Source: JBFKMV01 sp041629655 (GTDB lineage: Bacteria; Acidobacteriota; Polarisedimenticolia; Polarisedimenticolales; Polarisedimenticolaceae). Taken from it: a stretch of 9,060 nucleotides of DNA. The stretch covers positions 1 through 9,060 of the forward strand of contig JBFKMV010000197.1 of NCBI GenBank assembly GCA_041629655.1. Reading direction: 5' to 3'. Numbering within the stretch: the first letter of the stretch is position 1; the number at the start of each line of letters is the position of its first letter. Under the pieces are notes generated by a model. The model worked only from the letters and a program-made list of their open reading frames with translations, ran no database searches and had not been told where the DNA came from. A program made the translations under genes and the position numbers. This document shows, piece by piece, positions 7,171 through 9,060 of this stretch.

Positions 7171-7194
7171 CGGGCCGATTTTCCCGTCGGCCCG
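7171..7194. repeat. Inverted repeat in the glycosyltransferase-polA divergent region
   Basis: CGGGCCGA (7171-7178) and TCGGCCCG (7187-7194) form a perfect 8-bp inverted repeat around the spacer TTTTCCCG, one of the few A/T-containing patches in the region. A 12-bp palindrome GGGCCGCGGCCC (7200-7211) lies just beyond it. Both stand in the 94-bp region that must hold the promoters of the divergent glycosyltransferase and polA genes, so an operator role is possible. GC-rich palindromes also arise easily by chance here. Confidence 0.35.
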
Positions 7195-7223
7195 TCTCGG
7201 GGCCGCGGCCCGGGCGACTGGGC

Positions 7224-7229
7224 TATCAT
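7224..7229 (+). promoter_or_regulatory. Candidate -10 element for polA
   Basis: TATCAT at 7224-7229 matches five of six positions of the sigma-70 -10 consensus and is the only such A/T-rich hexamer near polA. No matching -35 hexamer is visible 16-18 bp upstream (GGCCGC there). If used, transcription would begin around 7236-7238, giving a leader of only about 5-7 nt. This would fit the lack of a Shine-Dalgarno sequence before the polA ATG. Confidence 0.3.
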
Positions 7230-7242
7230 TCCGGCCTAGCCC

Positions 7243-9060
7243 ATGCCCGAGCCCAAGACCCTCTACCTGGTCGACGGAACCTCCCAGCTGTTCCGCGCCT
7301 ATTTCGCGATCCGCGGCCTGACCAGCGCCGACGGGCTGCCGACCAACGCCGTGTACGGCTTCACCACGATGCTGCGCAAGCTGATCAAGGACGAGCGGCC
7401 GCGACATCTCGGCGTGGCCTTCGACCTCGGCGCCGGGACGTTCCGGCACGACGAGTTCACCGACTACAAGGCCAACCGTCCCCCGACACCCGACGACCTC
7501 AAGGTCCAGGTGCCGTACGCCCGGCAGGTCTGCGAGGCCTTCCACATCCCGGTGCTCGAGCTCGAGAACCACGAGGCCGACGACCTGATCGCGACCCTGG
7601 CGCGCCAGGCCCGCTCGCAGGGCTTCGAGGTGGTGATCGTGGCCTCGGACAAGGACCTGCTGCAGCTCGTCGGTGACGGCGTGCGCGTGCTCAACCCGTC
7701 GAAGAACGAGCTGCTCGACGACGAGGGCGTGGAGCGGACCTTCGGTGTGCCCCCCGAGCGCGTGCTGGACGTGCAGGGCCTGATGGGCGACTCGGTGGAC
7801 AACATCCCCGGGGTGCCGGGGGTGGGGGAGAAGACTGCCAAGGCGGCCGTCGGGACCTACGGCGGGCTGGAGCAGGTGCTCGAGCGCGCGACCCGGTTCG
7901 TCGCGGCGTACGACGCGCGGGACGCGCTGCTGGGCTCGATCACCGCGCTCGACAAGCAAGCGTCGCTCGGCGTGGAGCACGCCGGCCGCGTGTCCGACGC
8001 TGCCGCGTCGTTCGAGCAGGCGCTGGCCGCGCTGCTCGAGGTCGAGCGCGACGAGACGATGCAGGGGCGCTTCGAGGAGACGGCGGCGGCGCTCCGGGAG
8101 TCACCCGCCGCCGACCTAGCCGGTCGGGCCGGGGAGCCCGGGAAGACCGTGGGCCGGGACCTGCGCCCGCTCAAGAAGGCGCTCAAGGCGCTCGACCCCA
8201 AGAGCGGCAAGCGCATCTGGTACGCGATGCACGAGCACGCCGAGCAGGCCCGGATGAGCCGGCGGCTGGCCACGCTGCGCGAAGACGCGCCGATCGCGTT
8301 CGACCCGGAGGCGCTCACGCTCGGACCGCCCGACGTGCCGCGGGCGCAGGCGCTGTTCCGCGCGCTGGGCTTCAAGAGCCTGGAGCGCGAGCTGGCGGAG
8401 GCGGACGGATCCGACGCCGCGCCGGCGGGGGAACGAGAGCCGCCGGACCGGGAGGCCGTCGAGCCGAGCTACCGCACCATCGGCGACCTCGACGGCCTGC
8501 GCGGCCTGGCCGCCGCGTGCCGCGAGTCGGGCCGGCTCGCGCTGTGGGTCGAGGGGGATCGCGGCGACCCGATGCGCGCCGGACTGGTCGGCGTCGCGCT
8601 GTCCTGCGCCGACGACCAGGGCGCCTACGTCCCGTTGCGCGGCGAGACGCCGCAGGACGCCGCGCTGCTCCCGCTCGACGCCGTGCGGCAGCAGCTCGCG
8701 CCGCTGCTCGCCGACGGCGCGGTCGCGAAGGTCGCTCACGACACGCAGCGCTCGGCGCACCTGCTGCGCCGCCACGGCATGCCCGTCGCGGGCTGGCGGC
8801 TCGACGTGCGGGTCGGGGCGTTCCTGCTCAACTCCGAGCGCGGCAGCTACGCGCCCGAGCGGCTGGCCGAGGAGTTCCTGGGACGACGCCCGGACTCGCG
8901 CGAGGACCTCGCCGGCAAGGGCGCCCGGCAGCTCAGCTTCGACGACATCGACGTCGGCCGCGCCTCGACCTGGGCGGCCGAGCGCGCCGAGGTCACGCGC
9001 GCGCTGGCCGGAACGATCGAGCAGCGGCTGGACGACGCCGGGCTGCGCGAGCTGTACGAC
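7243..9060 (+). CDS. polA: DNA polymerase I (5'-nuclease and degenerate 3'-5' exonuclease domains; polymerase domain beyond the window)
   Basis: 606 codons are open to the right edge. Residues 1-199 are the 5'-nuclease domain with all metal-binding carboxylates: Asp11 (LVDGTS), Asp61 (AFD), Glu111/Asp113/Asp114 (HEADDLI), Asp136/Asp138 (SDKD), Asp183/Asp186 (LMGDSVDN), then the helix-hairpin-helix IPGVPGVGEKTA (188-199). Where E. coli Pol I needs about 45 residues to reach its QLAT motif, this protein has about 140 before RRLATL (340-345), so roughly 95 residues are inserted. Residues about 410-600 align with the 3'-5' exonuclease domain (GLVGVAL, AYVPL, LDVRVGAFLLNS, LAGKGARQLSF). However, the catalytic positions equivalent to Asp355, Asp424 and Asp501 are Trp435, Ser504 and Arg581; only Glu357 (Glu437) remains. 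Proofreading is therefore probably lost, as in Taq-like enzymes. Start: an in-frame TAG at 7237 closes the frame, making the ATG at 7243 the first candidate; no Shine-Dalgarno is seen. Role: Okazaki-fragment maturation and repair synthesis. Confidence 0.97.
   Translation, partial: MPEPKTLYLVDGTSQLFRAYFAIRGLTSADGLPTNAVYGFTTMLRKLIKDERPRHLGVAFDLGAGTFRHDEFTDYKANRPPTPDDLKVQVPYARQVCEAFHIPVLELENHEADDLIATLARQARSQGFEVVIVASDKDLLQLVGDGVRVLNPSKNELLDDEGVERTFGVPPERVLDVQGLMGDSVDNIPGVPGVGEKTAKAAVGTYGGLEQVLERATRFVAAYDARDALLGSITALDKQASLGVEHAGRVSDAAASFEQALAALLEVERDETMQGRFEETAAALRESPAADLAGRAGEPGKTVGRDLRPLKKALKALDPKSGKRIWYAMHEHAEQARMSRRLATLREDAPIAFDPEALTLGPPDVPRAQALFRALGFKSLERELAEADGSDAAPAGEREPPDREAVEPSYRTIGDLDGLRGLAAACRESGRLALWVEGDRGDPMRAGLVGVALSCADDQGAYVPLRGETPQDAALLPLDAVRQQLAPLLADGAVAKVAHDTQRSAHLLRRHGMPVAGWRLDVRVGAFLLNSERGSYAPERLAEEFLGRRPDSREDLAGKGARQLSFDDIDVGRASTWAAERAEVTRALAGTIEQRLDDAGLRELYD

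Noticed and set aside
5500..7980. Long minus-strand open frame crossing the polA 5' region and the glycosyltransferase
   Set aside because: It is out of frame with the glycosyltransferase and antisense to the highly conserved 5'-nuclease domain of PolA; its Arg/Ala/Gly-rich product has no motif.
8116..8775. Minus-strand open frames antisense to the PolA insertion and exonuclease domain
   Set aside because: I considered whether the unusual PolA insertion was really a gene on the other strand. The PolA frame continues without interruption into recognisable downstream motifs, while the antisense product shows only biased composition.
1..9060. Defence island, CRISPR array, mobile element, phage or retroelement
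   Set aside because: No direct repeats with spacers, no transposase, integrase or reverse transcriptase motifs, no tRNA-like attachment site and no change in base composition were seen. The genes are housekeeping or envelope types.

Overview
The window is very GC-rich with uniformly GC-rich third codon positions. It looks like an ordinary chromosomal stretch of a free-living, Gram-negative-type bacterium. The evidence for an outer membrane is indirect: a lipobox lipoprotein, a signal-peptide PQQ-type beta-propeller protein and a lipid-linked-sugar glycosyltransferase. Gene content and style would fit an Acidobacteriota (Thermoanaerobaculia-like) or similar uncultured lineage. That placement is an impression, since no rRNA or other phylogenetic marker beyond a partial polA is present. 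No mobile element, integrase, CRISPR array, tRNA or rRNA was seen.

Layout, left to right. At the left edge (1-277, minus) is the N-terminal end of an exported PQQ-like beta-propeller protein. Divergent from it, across 125 bp, is a small acidic coiled-coil lipoprotein (403-660, plus). It converges, with only 23 bp between, on a long co-directional minus-strand block. In transcription order (right to left) the block is: a GT-C/family-39-type membrane glycosyltransferase (7148-5634); a NatA-like ABC ATPase with a C-terminal DUF4162-type domain (5525-4533); its NatB-like ABC-2 permease (4536-3148, overlapping by GTGA); a GlpD-type FAD-dependent glycerol-3-phosphate dehydrogenase-like oxidoreductase (3104-1608); a DUF488 protein (1559-1173); and an MgtC/SapB inner-membrane protein (1130-684). 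Gaps of 42-48 bp between the last four genes, plus the overlap, suggest one transcription unit from the ATPase to mgtC. The glycosyltransferase sits about 108 bp upstream and may or may not be part of it. On the plus strand, divergent from the glycosyltransferase across 94 bp, is polA (7243 to the right edge), cut off before its polymerase domain.

How they fit together: the ATPase and permease are clearly one exporter. The other genes of the block (G3P oxidation, DUF488, MgtC) have no textbook shared pathway, so co-transcription may be housekeeping or envelope-stress related. This is inference. PolA has an intact 5'-nuclease active site. Its 3'-5' proofreading domain has lost three of four catalytic carboxylates, and it carries an insertion of roughly 95 residues after the helix-hairpin-helix part of the 5'-nuclease domain.

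No stretch longer than 300 bp lacks a gene. The largest gaps (278-402, 7149-7242, 5526-5633) hold short inverted repeats and possible promoters only. I see no convincing undescribed system here. The polA architecture and the ABC/GlpD/DUF488/MgtC gene run are the points most worth a second look.
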